DNA from: Rhizobiaceae bacterium
GTDB taxonomy: Bacteria; Pseudomonadota; Alphaproteobacteria; Rhizobiales; Rhizobiaceae
NCBI GenBank assembly: GCA_019635695.1
Contig: JAHBYZ010000003.1
Span: 64,001 to 128,000, forward strand
Direction of reading: 5' to 3'
DNA: 64,000 nucleotides
Shown: positions 18,763 to 27,584 of the stretch, piece by piece
Position numbering within the stretch: position 1 is the first letter of the stretch
Layout of the letters: every line of letters starts with the position of its first letter
Program-made: the position numbers and the translations under genes
Notes under the pieces: model-generated
The model's input: only the letters and a program-made list of their open reading frames with translations
What the model was told of the DNA's origin: nothing
Databases searched by the model: none

Positions 18763-18792
18763 GTCTGCCACCAACCAGGAGACGACTTCGCC

Positions 18793-19740
18793 GTGATCAT
18801 GTTTGTCGCAAGACGGCTGCTCAGCGCGATCCCGGTGCTGGCGGTTGTTTCGGTGATAACGTTTCTTCTGATGTGGCTCATTCCCGGCGATATCTCCGCC
18901 GAGCTGGGCGGGACCGAAGCGACGCCCGAGATCCTCGAGCGGATCCGCGAGCAGTTCGGCCTCAACAAGCCGATACTGGAACGCGCCGCCCAGTGGTACG
19001 GCGCCCTGTTCCAGGGCGATCTGGGACACTCCTACCTGCTCAACCGCTCCGTCGCCGATGCCGTGTTCGAGCGACTGCCGGTCACACTTTCGCTCGCGGC
19101 ACTCGGGCTGGTGCTGGCGAGCGTGTTCGGTGTCCTGCTCGGAATCCTTGCGGCAGTGCGCCACAACAGCTGGGTCGACCAGAGCTCGATGGTGGGTGCG
19201 CTGATCGGCCTTTCCATTCCCGACTTCTGGTTCGGCCTGGTGCTGATCATCGTCTTCGGCGTGCTGCTCGGCTGGTTGCCGACCGGCGGCTACGTGCCGA
19301 TTACCGAGGATTTTCTCGGCTGGGTAAGGTCGATGACGCTGCCGGCGCTGACACTGGCCTTCACGCAGATGGGCGTCATCGCCCGCATGACCCGCTCGTC
19401 CATGCTCGACGTTCTCGACCAGGACTTCATCCGCACCGCCCGCGCCAAGGGCATGAGCGCATACACCGTCGTCTTCAAGCACGCGTTGCGCAACGCGCTC
19501 GTGCCGATCGTCACCGTCATGGGCCTCACGGCCGGCGTATTGCTGTCGGGTGCGGTGGTGATCGAATCGGTGTTTTCCCTCCCCGGCGTCGGGCGCCTGA
19601 TCGTCGGCTCGATCCAGCGCCGCGATTTCCCGATCATCCAGGGCGGCCTGCTGGTCACGGCATGCGTGTTCGTCTTCGTGAACCTCGTCGTGGACATCCT
19701 CTACGGCTGGCTCGACCCGAGGGTGCGCAATGAGCGTTGA
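18793..19740 (+). CDS. Peptide-type ABC transporter permease, DppB-like
   Basis: Inner-membrane permease of 315 aa starting at GTG 18793 (MIMFVARRLLSAIPVLAVVS), with six predicted membrane segments. The cytoplasmic EAA loop that docks the ATPase reads FIRTARAKGMSAYTVVFKHALRNALVPI (near residues 210-240), which is diagnostic of DppB/OppB proteins. GGAGACGAC lies upstream. It overlaps the next permease gene by 11 bases. Confidence 0.92.
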   Translation: MIMFVARRLLSAIPVLAVVSVITFLLMWLIPGDISAELGGTEATPEILERIREQFGLNKPILERAAQWYGALFQGDLGHSYLLNRSVADAVFERLPVTLSLAALGLVLASVFGVLLGILAAVRHNSWVDQSSMVGALIGLSIPDFWFGLVLIIVFGVLLGWLPTGGYVPITEDFLGWVRSMTLPALTLAFTQMGVIARMTRSSMLDVLDQDFIRTARAKGMSAYTVVFKHALRNALVPIVTVMGLTAGVLLSGAVVIESVFSLPGVGRLIVGSIQRRDFPIIQGGLLVTACVFVFVNLVVDILYGWLDPRVRNER

Positions 19741-20638
19741 GGCCATCCAGGACGACACCGGCGGCTCGCTGCGCGCCGAGATGGCGCGTGCGCGCCGTCG
19801 CCGCACGACCCAGTTCGTCGTCCGTCTCCTGCGGCATCCGTCCTTCGCCATCGGCGCCGCCATATTGCTCGTGTTCGTTGTCGTGGCGGTCTTCGCCCCG
19901 CTGATCGCGCCCTACGATCCGAACAAGAACAGCTATCGCTTCGTGCTTTATCCGCCTTCGGCAGAGTTCCTGTTCGGAACCGACAGCTTCGGCCGCGATA
20001 TCCTGAGCCGCGTGATCTACGGCGCGCGCGTATCGCTCTACATCGCCGTCGCGGTCGTGGTGCTGACCGGCATCTTCGGCGTCATTCTCGGCACGCTCGC
20101 GAGCTATGTGCGCTGGCTGGACGCCTTCGTCATGCGCGGCCTGGACGGTCTGATGGCGTTTCCCGGGGTATTGCTCGCGATCGCTCTGGCCGCCGCGCTC
20201 GGACCCTCGGCGACAACGGCCATCGTCGCGCTCAGCGTCACCTTCACGCCGCGCACCGCGCGCGTGGTGCGTGCGGGCGTGCTCGTGGTGCAGGGCATGC
20301 AGTATGTCGAAGCGGCGCACGCGGTCGGCGCGAGCCACCTGCGCATCATCTTCCGCTACATCCTGGCCAACGCGCTCTCGCCGCTGATCGTGCAACTGAC
20401 CTATGTGTTCGCCGTGTCGATCATCGCCGAGGCGATCCTGTCATTCCTCGGCGTCGGGCCGCCGCCGCCTGCGCCGTCGCTCGGCAACATCATCGCCGAA
20501 GGCCGCAACACCATCCAGGAAGCGTGGTGGATCGCCGTGTTCCCCGGCCTGGTGATCGCCGTGGTGGTGCTCGGCCTGAACCTGATGGGCGACGGGCTGC
20601 GCGACATCATCGACCCGCGTCAGCGCAACGAGCGCTGA
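19730..20638 (+). CDS. Peptide-type ABC transporter permease, DppC-like
   Basis: Second permease (302 aa) of the importer. A cytoplasmic N-terminus is followed by [20 protein letters not shown] and the DppC-type segment [23 protein letters not shown] (about 80-103). The ATPase-docking loop is [29 protein letters not shown]. The short N-terminal OppC_N region is present. The ATG at 19730 lies inside the end of the DppB-like gene, indicating coupled translation. No ATPase gene follows; a deacylase gene starts 41 bases downstream. Confidence 0.92.
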   Translation: MSVEAIQDDTGGSLRAEMARARRRRTTQFVVRLLRHPSFAIGAAILLVFVVVAVFAPLIAPYDPNKNSYRFVLYPPSAEFLFGTDSFGRDILSRVIYGARVSLYIAVAVVVLTGIFGVILGTLASYVRWLDAFVMRGLDGLMAFPGVLLAIALAAALGPSATTAIVALSVTFTPRTARVVRAGVLVVQGMQYVEAAHAVGASHLRIIFRYILANALSPLIVQLTYVFAVSIIAEAILSFLGVGPPPPAPSLGNIIAEGRNTIQEAWWIAVFPGLVIAVVVLGLNLMGDGLRDIIDPRQRNER

Positions 20639-20679
20639 ACGCAGTCGCCCGGCCGCGCGCGCAACCATGGTGCGAAGCC

Positions 20680-22173
20680 ATGCATGATCTGGTGATCCGC
20701 AACGGGCGCGTCGTCGACCCCGAGAGCGGTCTCGACGCGGTGTGCGATGTCGCCGTACGCGGCGGCCGGATCGCCGCGGTGGGGGGAAACGTGGGTGACG
20801 GGCGCCGCGAGATCGACGCCTCGGGACTGGTCGTGTCGCCCGGCTTTGTCGATATCCATGCACACGGCCAGTCGCTGCCGGCCGACCGGATGCAAGCCTT
20901 CGACGGCGTCACCACGGCGCTGGAGCTGGAAGTCGGCGCGCTGCCGGTGGCGCAGTGGTACGAAAGTCAGGCGAGGCGGCGGCGGGCGGTCAACTACGGC
21001 GCGTCGGCGGCCTGGCTGTTCGCCCGCAAGGCCGCGATGATCGGCCTCGAACCCGACGCCACACGCTCGGCCATCATCGGCATGGGCAGGGGCGCCGAGG
21101 ACATGCGCTGGTCGCGCGACACCGCCACTCCGCAGCAGGTCGACCGCATCGTCGCCCTGATGAGGCAGGGCATCGAGGAGGGCGGGCTGGGGATCGGCGT
21201 CCCCTACGCCTATGCTCCCGGCGCCGGCGCCAAGGAGATGACCCTGATCTGCGACCTGGCGGCGGAGACGGATACGCCGACCTATACGCACATCGCGCAG
21301 ATGTCGAACATCGACCCGAAAAGCTCGGTCGAAGCCTATGTGATGCTGATCGGGCTCGCCGGCGCGACCGGCGCGCACATGCATATCTGCCATCTCAACT
21401 CGACCAGCCTGCAGGACGTCGAGCGCGCCACGCAGCTCATCGCCAAGGCGCAGGCGCAGGGCCTGCGCATCACCACGGAGGCCTACCCGTACGGCACGGG
21501 CTCGACCGTGGTCAGCGCCGCCTTCTTCGCCGATCCGGCATTCGCCGCCCGCACCGGCACCGGATACGGAAGCATCGAGCTGGTGGCCGGCCGCCACCGG
21601 CTGCAGGATCGCGCGGACCTCTCCCGGCGAACGGCGGACAATCCATCCGCGGTGGTGCTGTGGCACTTCCTCGACACGCAGGGAAACCGCAACCACAGCG
21701 ACATGCTGGACATGTCCGTACTGTATCCCGGCGGGGCCATCGCGTCGGACGCGCTGCCCTGGAGCAATCCGGACGGCAGCCTCTACGAAGGCGATGAATG
21801 GCCGCTGGGCGAAGACAAGTCCTCGCATCCGCGCGCGGCGGGCACCTTCACCCGCTTCCTGCGCCGGTGGGTGCGCGAGCGGCGCGCGGTGTCGCTCACC
21901 GAAGCGATCGCCAAGTGTTCGCTGATCCCGGCCCGCATCATGGAGAGCTGCGCCCCCGCCTTCCGCCGCAAGGGGCGGCTCCGGGAGGGAGCCGACGCCG
22001 ACATCGCCATCTTCGACCTCGATACGGTCGGAGAGCGCGCCAGCTTCGACCGCATGACCTTGCCTGCCGAGGGAATGCGGCATGTTCTGGTAGGCGGCGT
22101 TGCGGTCATCGCCGGCGGGGAACTCGTTCGCGACGCGGCGCCTGGCCGGCCCATCCGCCGGGGCGACGCGTGA
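20680..22173 (+). CDS. Amidohydrolase, N-acyl-D-amino-acid/D-glutamate deacylase-like
   Basis: Metal-dependent amidohydrolase of 497 aa related to D-aminoacylases, which cleave N-acyl-D-amino acids. His60 and His62 lie in [11 protein letters not shown]; later metal ligands are expected in YTHIAQMS and ICHLNST, and the distal domain runs [18 protein letters not shown]. The usual GVTTxxxGNCG segment, whose cysteine binds metal in D-aminoacylase, reads [11 protein letters not shown] here (76-86), so the cysteine is absent. Either the metal site differs or the substrate does. The start is ATG 20680 ([14 protein letters not shown]). Its stop overlaps the GTG start of the COG0523 gene (GTGA). Confidence 0.85.
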   Translation: MHDLVIRNGRVVDPESGLDAVCDVAVRGGRIAAVGGNVGDGRREIDASGLVVSPGFVDIHAHGQSLPADRMQAFDGVTTALELEVGALPVAQWYESQARRRRAVNYGASAAWLFARKAAMIGLEPDATRSAIIGMGRGAEDMRWSRDTATPQQVDRIVALMRQGIEEGGLGIGVPYAYAPGAGAKEMTLICDLAAETDTPTYTHIAQMSNIDPKSSVEAYVMLIGLAGATGAHMHICHLNSTSLQDVERATQLIAKAQAQGLRITTEAYPYGTGSTVVSAAFFADPAFAARTGTGYGSIELVAGRHRLQDRADLSRRTADNPSAVVLWHFLDTQGNRNHSDMLDMSVLYPGGAIASDALPWSNPDGSLYEGDEWPLGEDKSSHPRAAGTFTRFLRRWVRERRAVSLTEAIAKCSLIPARIMESCAPAFRRKGRLREGADADIAIFDLDTVGERASFDRMTLPAEGMRHVLVGGVAVIAGGELVRDAAPGRPIRRGDA

Positions 22174-23099
22174 GCCTCCCGATCCTCCTCGTCACGGGTT
22201 TCCTGGGTGCCGGAAAAACCACCCTGATCAACCGGATCCTGGCGGAGACAGACGGTCGCCGCATCGCCGCGGTGGTCAACGACTTCGGCTCGATCAACAT
22301 CGACGAGGCGCTGATCGCGGAGCGCACCGACACGGTGATCGGACTGGCGAACGGCTGCATCTGCTGCTCGCTGCAGGGCGACCTGCTGAGGACGCTCAAG
22401 CTGCTCGTCTCGCGCCCGCAGCCGCTCGACAACATCGTCATCGAGGCCAGCGGCGTCGCCGACCCGCATGGCATCGTGGAGGCGCTGGCCGACCCGGAGC
22501 TGTGGGCCCATGCGCGGCTGAGCGGGGTTGTGGCGGTTGCCGATGCGCAGGATCTCACCGACGATCCCGCCCGTTTCGACGACCCGCTGTGGGCGGCGCA
22601 GATCGCCTGCGCGGATTTCGTTACGCTGGTGAAGACGGCGGGACTGGATGCGGCGCGCCTGCGTTCCCGCCTCGCGGCGGCAACCGGGGCGGCGCTCATC
22701 GAGACGGACGACGAGCTCCTGCCGCTCGAAGTCCTGCTCGACAGCGACCTGGACAGCCGCGCGAAGGGGCCCCGCACCGCCGTGGATGCGGCGTCGCGTT
22801 TCGTGACGCTCGAATGGCAGGGCGAGAAACCCGGCAGCCTGCAGGACTTCCAGCGGATGATCGAGGAGTTTGCGCCGACGCTCGTGCGCGCCAAGGGGTT
22901 GCTCAACTTCGCCGAGATGCCCGGCACGACCTTGCTGTTCCAGATGGTCGGCCGCAGGGCGACCTTGATGCCTTGTGGCACCGCATTGCCGGGCAACCGG
23001 CTCGTTCTCATAGGCGAGCGCCACATGCTCGACCCGGAGCCCGTTCGCAGGCGGCTCGCGCGCGTGTTCGCTCCAGAAGCTTCCAATCCAGGCCAGTGA
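22170..23099 (+). CDS. COG0523/CobW-family G3E GTPase (putative metallochaperone)
   Basis: A 309-aa P-loop GTPase. Walker A is GFLGAGKTT (residues 10-18), the metal-binding CxCC is NGCICCSL (C63, C65, C66), and EASGVADP is the family's substrate-side motif. A short CobW_C domain fills about 220-300. Members deliver zinc, cobalt, iron or nickel to enzymes. Start codon GTG overlaps the amidohydrolase stop (GTGA), so the two are translated together; a role in metal delivery to that amidohydrolase is a reasonable inference. A histidine-rich linker is absent. Not enough to separate zinc from cobalt chaperones. Confidence 0.88.
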   Translation: MSLPILLVTGFLGAGKTTLINRILAETDGRRIAAVVNDFGSINIDEALIAERTDTVIGLANGCICCSLQGDLLRTLKLLVSRPQPLDNIVIEASGVADPHGIVEALADPELWAHARLSGVVAVADAQDLTDDPARFDDPLWAAQIACADFVTLVKTAGLDAARLRSRLAAATGAALIETDDELLPLEVLLDSDLDSRAKGPRTAVDAASRFVTLEWQGEKPGSLQDFQRMIEEFAPTLVRAKGLLNFAEMPGTTLLFQMVGRRATLMPCGTALPGNRLVLIGERHMLDPEPVRRRLARVFAPEASNPGQ

Positions 23100-23116
23100 A
23101 AGACGAGAAGACCAAA

Positions 23117-23842
23117 ATGACGGGACAAAAGACAGCGCTGGTGACGGCGGCCGCGCAGGGCATCGGCCGCGCTTCGGTGGAGGCGCTCGCGGCCGCCGGC
23201 TACCGCGTGATAGCCACCGACATCAATGCGCCGCTGCTGGGCGAACTGGGCGGCGTGCCCAATGTCGAGACCACGGTGCTCGACGTGCGCGACGATGCGG
23301 CCGTGCGCGCCGTGGTGCAGCAGGCGGGGGCGGTGGACCTGCTGTTCAATTGCGCCGGCATCGTCCATTCCGGCACCATCCTCGAATTCACGGATGCCGA
23401 GCTCGAGGTCGCGCTCGACATCAACTTCAAGGCGCAGGTGCGGACGATCCGCGCGGTGCTGCCGGGCATGCTCGACAGGCGCGACGGCTGCATCATCAAC
23501 ATGTCGTCTGTCGCGTCCTCGGTGAAAGGCGTCCCCAACCGTTTCGTCTACTCGGCATCCAAGGCCGCCGTCATCGGCCTGACCAAGGCCGTCGCCGCCG
23601 ACTATGTGGCGCAGGGCATACGCTGCAACGCGATCTGCCCCGGAACGGTGGACAGCCCCTCGCTGCAGCAGCGCCTGCGCGACACCGGCGACTACGAGAA
23701 GGCGCGAGCGGCCTTCATCGCCAGACAGCCGATCGGCCGCATCGGGACGGCGCACGAGATCGCCGACCTCGTGCTCTATCTCTCCGGCGCGACCTATACG
23801 ACCGGCCAGGCCTACATCATCGACGGCGGCTGGGTCTGCTAG
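23117..23842 (+). CDS. Short-chain dehydrogenase/reductase
   Basis: Classical SDR of 241 aa. The cofactor loop is TAAAQGIGRAS (about 9-19, replacing the usual TGxxxGIG), DINAPLL suggests NAD preference through the acidic residue after strand 2, NCAGIVHSG is the NNAG equivalent, and the catalytic Ser and YSASK lie in the middle. The C-terminus DGGWVC is like 2-keto-3-deoxy-L-fuconate and 3-hydroxybutyrate dehydrogenase-type SDRs. The ATG at 23117 is chosen; an in-frame GTG at 23096 overlaps the previous stop and is an alternative. It is the last metabolic gene of the unit led by the receptor gene. Confidence 0.88.
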   Translation: MTGQKTALVTAAAQGIGRASVEALAAAGYRVIATDINAPLLGELGGVPNVETTVLDVRDDAAVRAVVQQAGAVDLLFNCAGIVHSGTILEFTDAELEVALDINFKAQVRTIRAVLPGMLDRRDGCIINMSSVASSVKGVPNRFVYSASKAAVIGLTKAVAADYVAQGIRCNAICPGTVDSPSLQQRLRDTGDYEKARAAFIARQPIGRIGTAHEIADLVLYLSGATYTTGQAYIIDGGWVC

Positions 23843-23915
23843 CGATCCTACAGCGCGATCCGCGGTTATGCGGCCGGCCCCTTGACTGGGTCCGTGCCGC
23901 TGCTACCGGAGTGCG

Positions 23916-24650
23916 ATGAAACAGAAACCCAAGACCGTCCGGCGCGGCGACAGCGCGACGCGCGTCTTCGAGGGCCTGCGCGCCGACATTCTCGCCATGC
24001 GGCTGATGCCGGGCGCAATGGTCGACGAGGCGGCGATCGCCCGGCAATACGACGTCTCCCGCACGCCCGTCCGCGAGGCCGTGAACCGGCTGGCGACCGA
24101 GGGGCTAGTCTCGCTGCTGCCGAACAAGGGAAGCCAGGTCAGCGCGCTCGATCTGTCGAAGATCAAGGACTACCTCGAGGCGATGGATCTTGTGCAGCGC
24201 GCCGTCACCGTGCTCGCGGCCCGGCGCCGCTCGGCGCGCCATCTCGAAACGATCCGCGCCGCGCGCGACGCCTTCGAGGACTGCATGCGAAGCGACAATC
24301 AGGAAGAACTGGTGCTTCGCAACCGCGACCTGCATGCCGCGATCTCGCAGGCGTGCGGCAACGAGCTGCTGTCCTCGACCTACGATCGCTACCTCGATGT
24401 CGGCCTGCGCGTCGCGCGCTTCACCTTGAGCCGCATCACCTATGAGACGCAGCAGGTCTACGAGCAGTTCCTGCGCGTGGTCGCCGACGAGCACCGCCAG
24501 ATGGTGACGGCCATCGAGACCGGCGACGAGGTGACCGCCGAGAAGGTGGCGCACCTGCACACGGTGAACACGCGGCTGCGCTTCAACGAGTTTCTCGCCG
24601 AAGGCTACGCGCCGCGGCGCGACGGCGTGTTCGAGAGCCCGGCGGGCTGA
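23916..24650 (+). CDS. GntR family regulator, FCD class (second)
   Basis: A 244-aa regulator with the winged-helix core DEAAIARQYDVSRTPVREAVNRLATEGLVSLLPNKG split over residues 37-75, then an FCD domain with RNRDLHAAISQACGNELL and a C-terminal DEHRQMVTAIETGD. It differs clearly from the GntR at 16226. It lies 73 bases after the SDR gene and converges on the alanine racemase gene with 15 bases between. I found no GTATAC site near it. Its targets are unknown; the TTGCATA-rich promoters elsewhere in the window are unassigned. Confidence 0.9.
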   Translation: MKQKPKTVRRGDSATRVFEGLRADILAMRLMPGAMVDEAAIARQYDVSRTPVREAVNRLATEGLVSLLPNKGSQVSALDLSKIKDYLEAMDLVQRAVTVLAARRRSARHLETIRAARDAFEDCMRSDNQEELVLRNRDLHAAISQACGNELLSSTYDRYLDVGLRVARFTLSRITYETQQVYEQFLRVVADEHRQMVTAIETGDEVTAEKVAHLHTVNTRLRFNEFLAEGYAPRRDGVFESPAG

Positions 24651-24665
24651 CGCGGAGCGCGGCGC

Positions 24666-25763
24666 TCAGCCGTCGACGGGAATAGAGGGCACGCCGCGCG
24701 CCAGCCGCACCGAGAGCTCCAGCGCGGTCAGCCCGGTGTGGCGCGCCATGTCCTCGATGGTCAGCGTCTCGCTGTCCTGCGAGCCGACCAGAACCACCTC
24801 GTCGCCGACTTCGCCGCCGGCCGGCTCCAGGTCGACCAGAAGATGCTCCATCGAGGCGAGTCCGAGCACTTGGGTGCGGCGACCACGCAGCAGCAGCGGC
24901 GCGCCGTCGAGATTGCGCGGCAGTCCCGCCGCGAAGCCGATCGGCGCGATGCCGACGCGGATCGTGCCGCGTCCCGGCGCGATGCTCCCGTAACCGAGGC
25001 GCCGGTCGGCGGGCAGGTCCTTGATCGCGATGAGGCGCGCCGCGACCTTGCGCAGCACCGGCCTGATCGCCGCGCGCGACGCCCACGGTTCCTCCATCGC
25101 GCCGAACAGGATGCGTCCGGGATTGATGGCGTCGAGCGCGAGCGCCGGGTTGTCGACCAGCACGCGGCTGCTTGCCACCATCATCACCAGGTCGGCCATG
25201 CCGCGCTGGCGTGCGGCCGCGCGCACGCTTTCGAAGCGTTGCACCTGAAGCGCGACGGTGGCCGCGTCGTCCACGGCGCCCAGATGCGTGTAGGCGCCCC
25301 AGAGTCGCACGTCGGCCGGCATCCCGGCGATGCGGTCGAGCACGGCGGGCATCTCAGTTTCGGGAAAGCCGAGCCTGCCGAAGCCGCAATCGACCTTGAC
25401 CATCACCTGGCGGGCGCGGCCGGTCCCAGCCAATGCTTCGAGGCACGGCCACGAATGCACGGTGGCGATGATTCCTTCGTCAAGAACCGCCAGATCGGAG
25501 GGCATCAGGCTGCCGTAGAGAAGGATGGGTCGCGTGCCGGCAAAGGGGCGCAACAGCCGCGCCTCCTCGACGTCGCCCACGGCAAAGCCGTCGACGAACC
25601 GTTCGAGCGTGGGCGCCATCTTCTCGATGCCGAAGCCGTAGGCATCGCCTTTCATCACCGCAAGGATCCGGGTCTTCGGACCCGCGAGGCGGCGCACCGC
25701 CTCGACGTTGTGCCGCAGCGCCGCGAGATCAAGTTCGGCCCACGCGGGGCGCGCCACGCTCAT
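24666..25763 (-). CDS. Alanine racemase family protein (PLP, fold type III)
   Basis: PLP racemase of 365 aa. The PLP lysine is Lys38 in ILAVMKGDAYGFG; canonical enzymes read VVKADAYGHG, so the flanking Ala and His are changed to Gly and Phe. The second base, tyrosine, is in LGYGSIAPGRG. CGFGRLGF and INPGRILFG match conserved blocks, and the C-terminal beta domain is complete. Its start overlaps the hyuB stop (ATGA), making it the third gene of hyuA-hyuB-alr. This coupling argues for a catabolic racemase that interconverts the amino acid released by the hydantoinase-like pair, rather than the cell-wall enzyme. Specificity for alanine is not certain. Confidence 0.85.
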   Translation of the reverse strand: MSVARPAWAELDLAALRHNVEAVRRLAGPKTRILAVMKGDAYGFGIEKMAPTLERFVDGFAVGDVEEARLLRPFAGTRPILLYGSLMPSDLAVLDEGIIATVHSWPCLEALAGTGRARQVMVKVDCGFGRLGFPETEMPAVLDRIAGMPADVRLWGAYTHLGAVDDAATVALQVQRFESVRAAARQRGMADLVMMVASSRVLVDNPALALDAINPGRILFGAMEEPWASRAAIRPVLRKVAARLIAIKDLPADRRLGYGSIAPGRGTIRVGIAPIGFAAGLPRNLDGAPLLLRGRRTQVLGLASMEHLLVDLEPAGGEVGDEVVLVGSQDSETLTIEDMARHTGLTALELSVRLARGVPSIPVDG

Positions 25764-27583
25764 GGCCGGGCCTCCGCGCCGGTATCGCGCAGCGCAAGCC
25801 CGAAGGCGAGGCGCGCGGCCTGGGCCGAGCGGAAATGGCTGAGATGGGCGTCGGATGCGGCGCTACTCATGGCGCCGCGCAGTCTTGACGTCTCTCCCAT
25901 ATCCACCTCTCCCGCCGCGACGACGACTCCGTAAATCTCGCGTGCGTAGTCTGCGGTGATCTTGCCGTTGCGCAGGTCCTCCAGGACGGACGATGGCTCG
26001 CGCAGCCGCGGATCGCCATAGCCGCCGGCGCCGGGCATGATCTGGAAGAAGCCGTCGCGGTGGCCGACCTCGTAGCCTTCCATGGGAAGGACGGGAAGCT
26101 CGGTCTGCGAACCGCCGCGCATCAGCAGGTTGAGGTTCGGCGTGCCCGGCATGCCCCCGCCGACGCCGGCCGGAAGATGGCTGCGGCGGTCGGTGCGGAA
26201 CGTCAGCGTGCTGCTCGGCGCGAGGAAGGTGTACTGCCGCACGATCGCCATGCCGCCACGGTGCTGTCCCGGGCCGCCCGAGTTTTCGAGAAAGCCATAC
26301 TGCTCGATGCGCAGCGGGTTCTGGGCTTCGATCAGTTCGACCGGCTGGTTGGACTGGTTTGCCGCGAGGTTCGCCGCGCCGTCGATGCCGTCGAGACCCG
26401 GCCGGCCGCCCCATGCTCCCATCGTGGTCTCGCCGAAGACGTAGTGCGAACCGTCCATCACGCCGCCGACGCCGAAGTTGATCGCGCCGCCCTCGCCGCC
26501 TGCGGAGATGCGGTCGGGGATCGCCTTGCCGAGCGCCTGCATGACCGTGTCGAACACCCTGAACCCGACAATGCCGCGCGCGTTGGCCGCCGCCGGCAGC
26601 GTCGGGTTGACGATGGTGCCGGCCGGCGCATGGACCTTGATCGGCAGCGTGTAGCCCTGCGCGTTCGGCAGTTCCGGGCCCGCCAGGCAGCGGAAGGCCA
26701 GGTAGCTGGCGGAATGCACGAACGGGCCGGGCGCGTTGATGGCGGCGCGAACCTGCGGCGAGGTTCCCGTCCAGTCCAGCGTGACGGTGTCGCCGCCAAC
26801 GGTCATCCGGACCTTGAAGCGGATCGGCTCCGGATCGGGGCCGAGCCCGTCGATGAAGTCCTCGGCCTCGTATTCGCCGTCCGGGATCGCGCGGATGACC
26901 GCCCGCATGCCGGTCTCGCTGGCGTCGTGCAGCAGCCGGCAATAGGTGCGGAATTCCTCCGCCCCGTACTGCCGGATCAGCTCCACCATCGCCTGCTCGC
27001 CGCGATTGACGCCGGCAAGCTGGGCACGCAGGTCGCCCAGCACCTGCCGCGGAATGCGCACATTGGCGCCGATGAAGTCGGTGACGGTCTCGTTGAGCTG
27101 CCCAGCGTCATAGAGCTTCATCAGGGGGATGCGCAGGCCCTCCTGGAATATCTCGGTCGCGTAGACGGCCATGGCGCCGGGCGCGATGCCGCCGACGTCG
27201 GCATGGTGCACGAGCGCCGTGGCGAAACCCTCGACCGCGCCGTCGATGAATACGGGCTTCACCAGGTAGATGTCCGGCAGGTGCATGCCGCCGCTGCCGT
27301 AGGGATCGTTGAAGATGTAGACGTCGCCGGGCCGCATGGTCGCGCCCATGCGGGTCACCAGATTGGCCATGGCGAAGGGGAAGGACCCCAGATGCAGCGC
27401 GGTCGTCAGCCCCTGCGCGACAAACCTGCCGTCGCGGTCGCAGACGCCGGTCGAATAGTCGAGCGAATCGCGCACGATCGGCGAATAGGCGCTGCGCATC
27501 AGCACGAGCGCGATCTGGTCGGCGATCGAATCGAGATTGTTCTTGATGACTTCGAGGGTGACGGGATCGTGGGTGGTGGTCAT
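25760..27583 (-). CDS. hyuB: Hydantoinase B/oxoprolinase family protein, pair 1
   Basis: The beta-type subunit (607 aa) of an ATP-dependent hydantoinase/oxoprolinase-type enzyme. Family blocks are seen throughout: DPVTLEVIKNNLDSIADQ at the start, FNDPYGSGGMHLPDIYLVKP (about 90-110), TATALVHHADVGGIAPG-like segment, DWTGTSPQVRAAINAP, ISAGGEGGAINFG and GAGGYGDP. ATG 27583 lies one base after the hyuA stop; an upstream ATG at 27604 falls inside hyuA. HyuA and HyuB together hydrolyse cyclic amides such as N-methylhydantoin, 5-oxoproline or caprolactam, or carboxylate ketones in the related carboxylases; no gamma subunit is present. Confidence 0.92.
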   Translation of the reverse strand: MTTTHDPVTLEVIKNNLDSIADQIALVLMRSAYSPIVRDSLDYSTGVCDRDGRFVAQGLTTALHLGSFPFAMANLVTRMGATMRPGDVYIFNDPYGSGGMHLPDIYLVKPVFIDGAVEGFATALVHHADVGGIAPGAMAVYATEIFQEGLRIPLMKLYDAGQLNETVTDFIGANVRIPRQVLGDLRAQLAGVNRGEQAMVELIRQYGAEEFRTYCRLLHDASETGMRAVIRAIPDGEYEAEDFIDGLGPDPEPIRFKVRMTVGGDTVTLDWTGTSPQVRAAINAPGPFVHSASYLAFRCLAGPELPNAQGYTLPIKVHAPAGTIVNPTLPAAANARGIVGFRVFDTVMQALGKAIPDRISAGGEGGAINFGVGGVMDGSHYVFGETTMGAWGGRPGLDGIDGAANLAANQSNQPVELIEAQNPLRIEQYGFLENSGGPGQHRGGMAIVRQYTFLAPSSTLTFRTDRRSHLPAGVGGGMPGTPNLNLLMRGGSQTELPVLPMEGYEVGHRDGFFQIMPGAGGYGDPRLREPSSVLEDLRNGKITADYAREIYGVVVAAGEVDMGETSRLRGAMSSAASDAHLSHFRSAQAARLAFGLALRDTGAEARP

Positions 27584-27584
27584 C

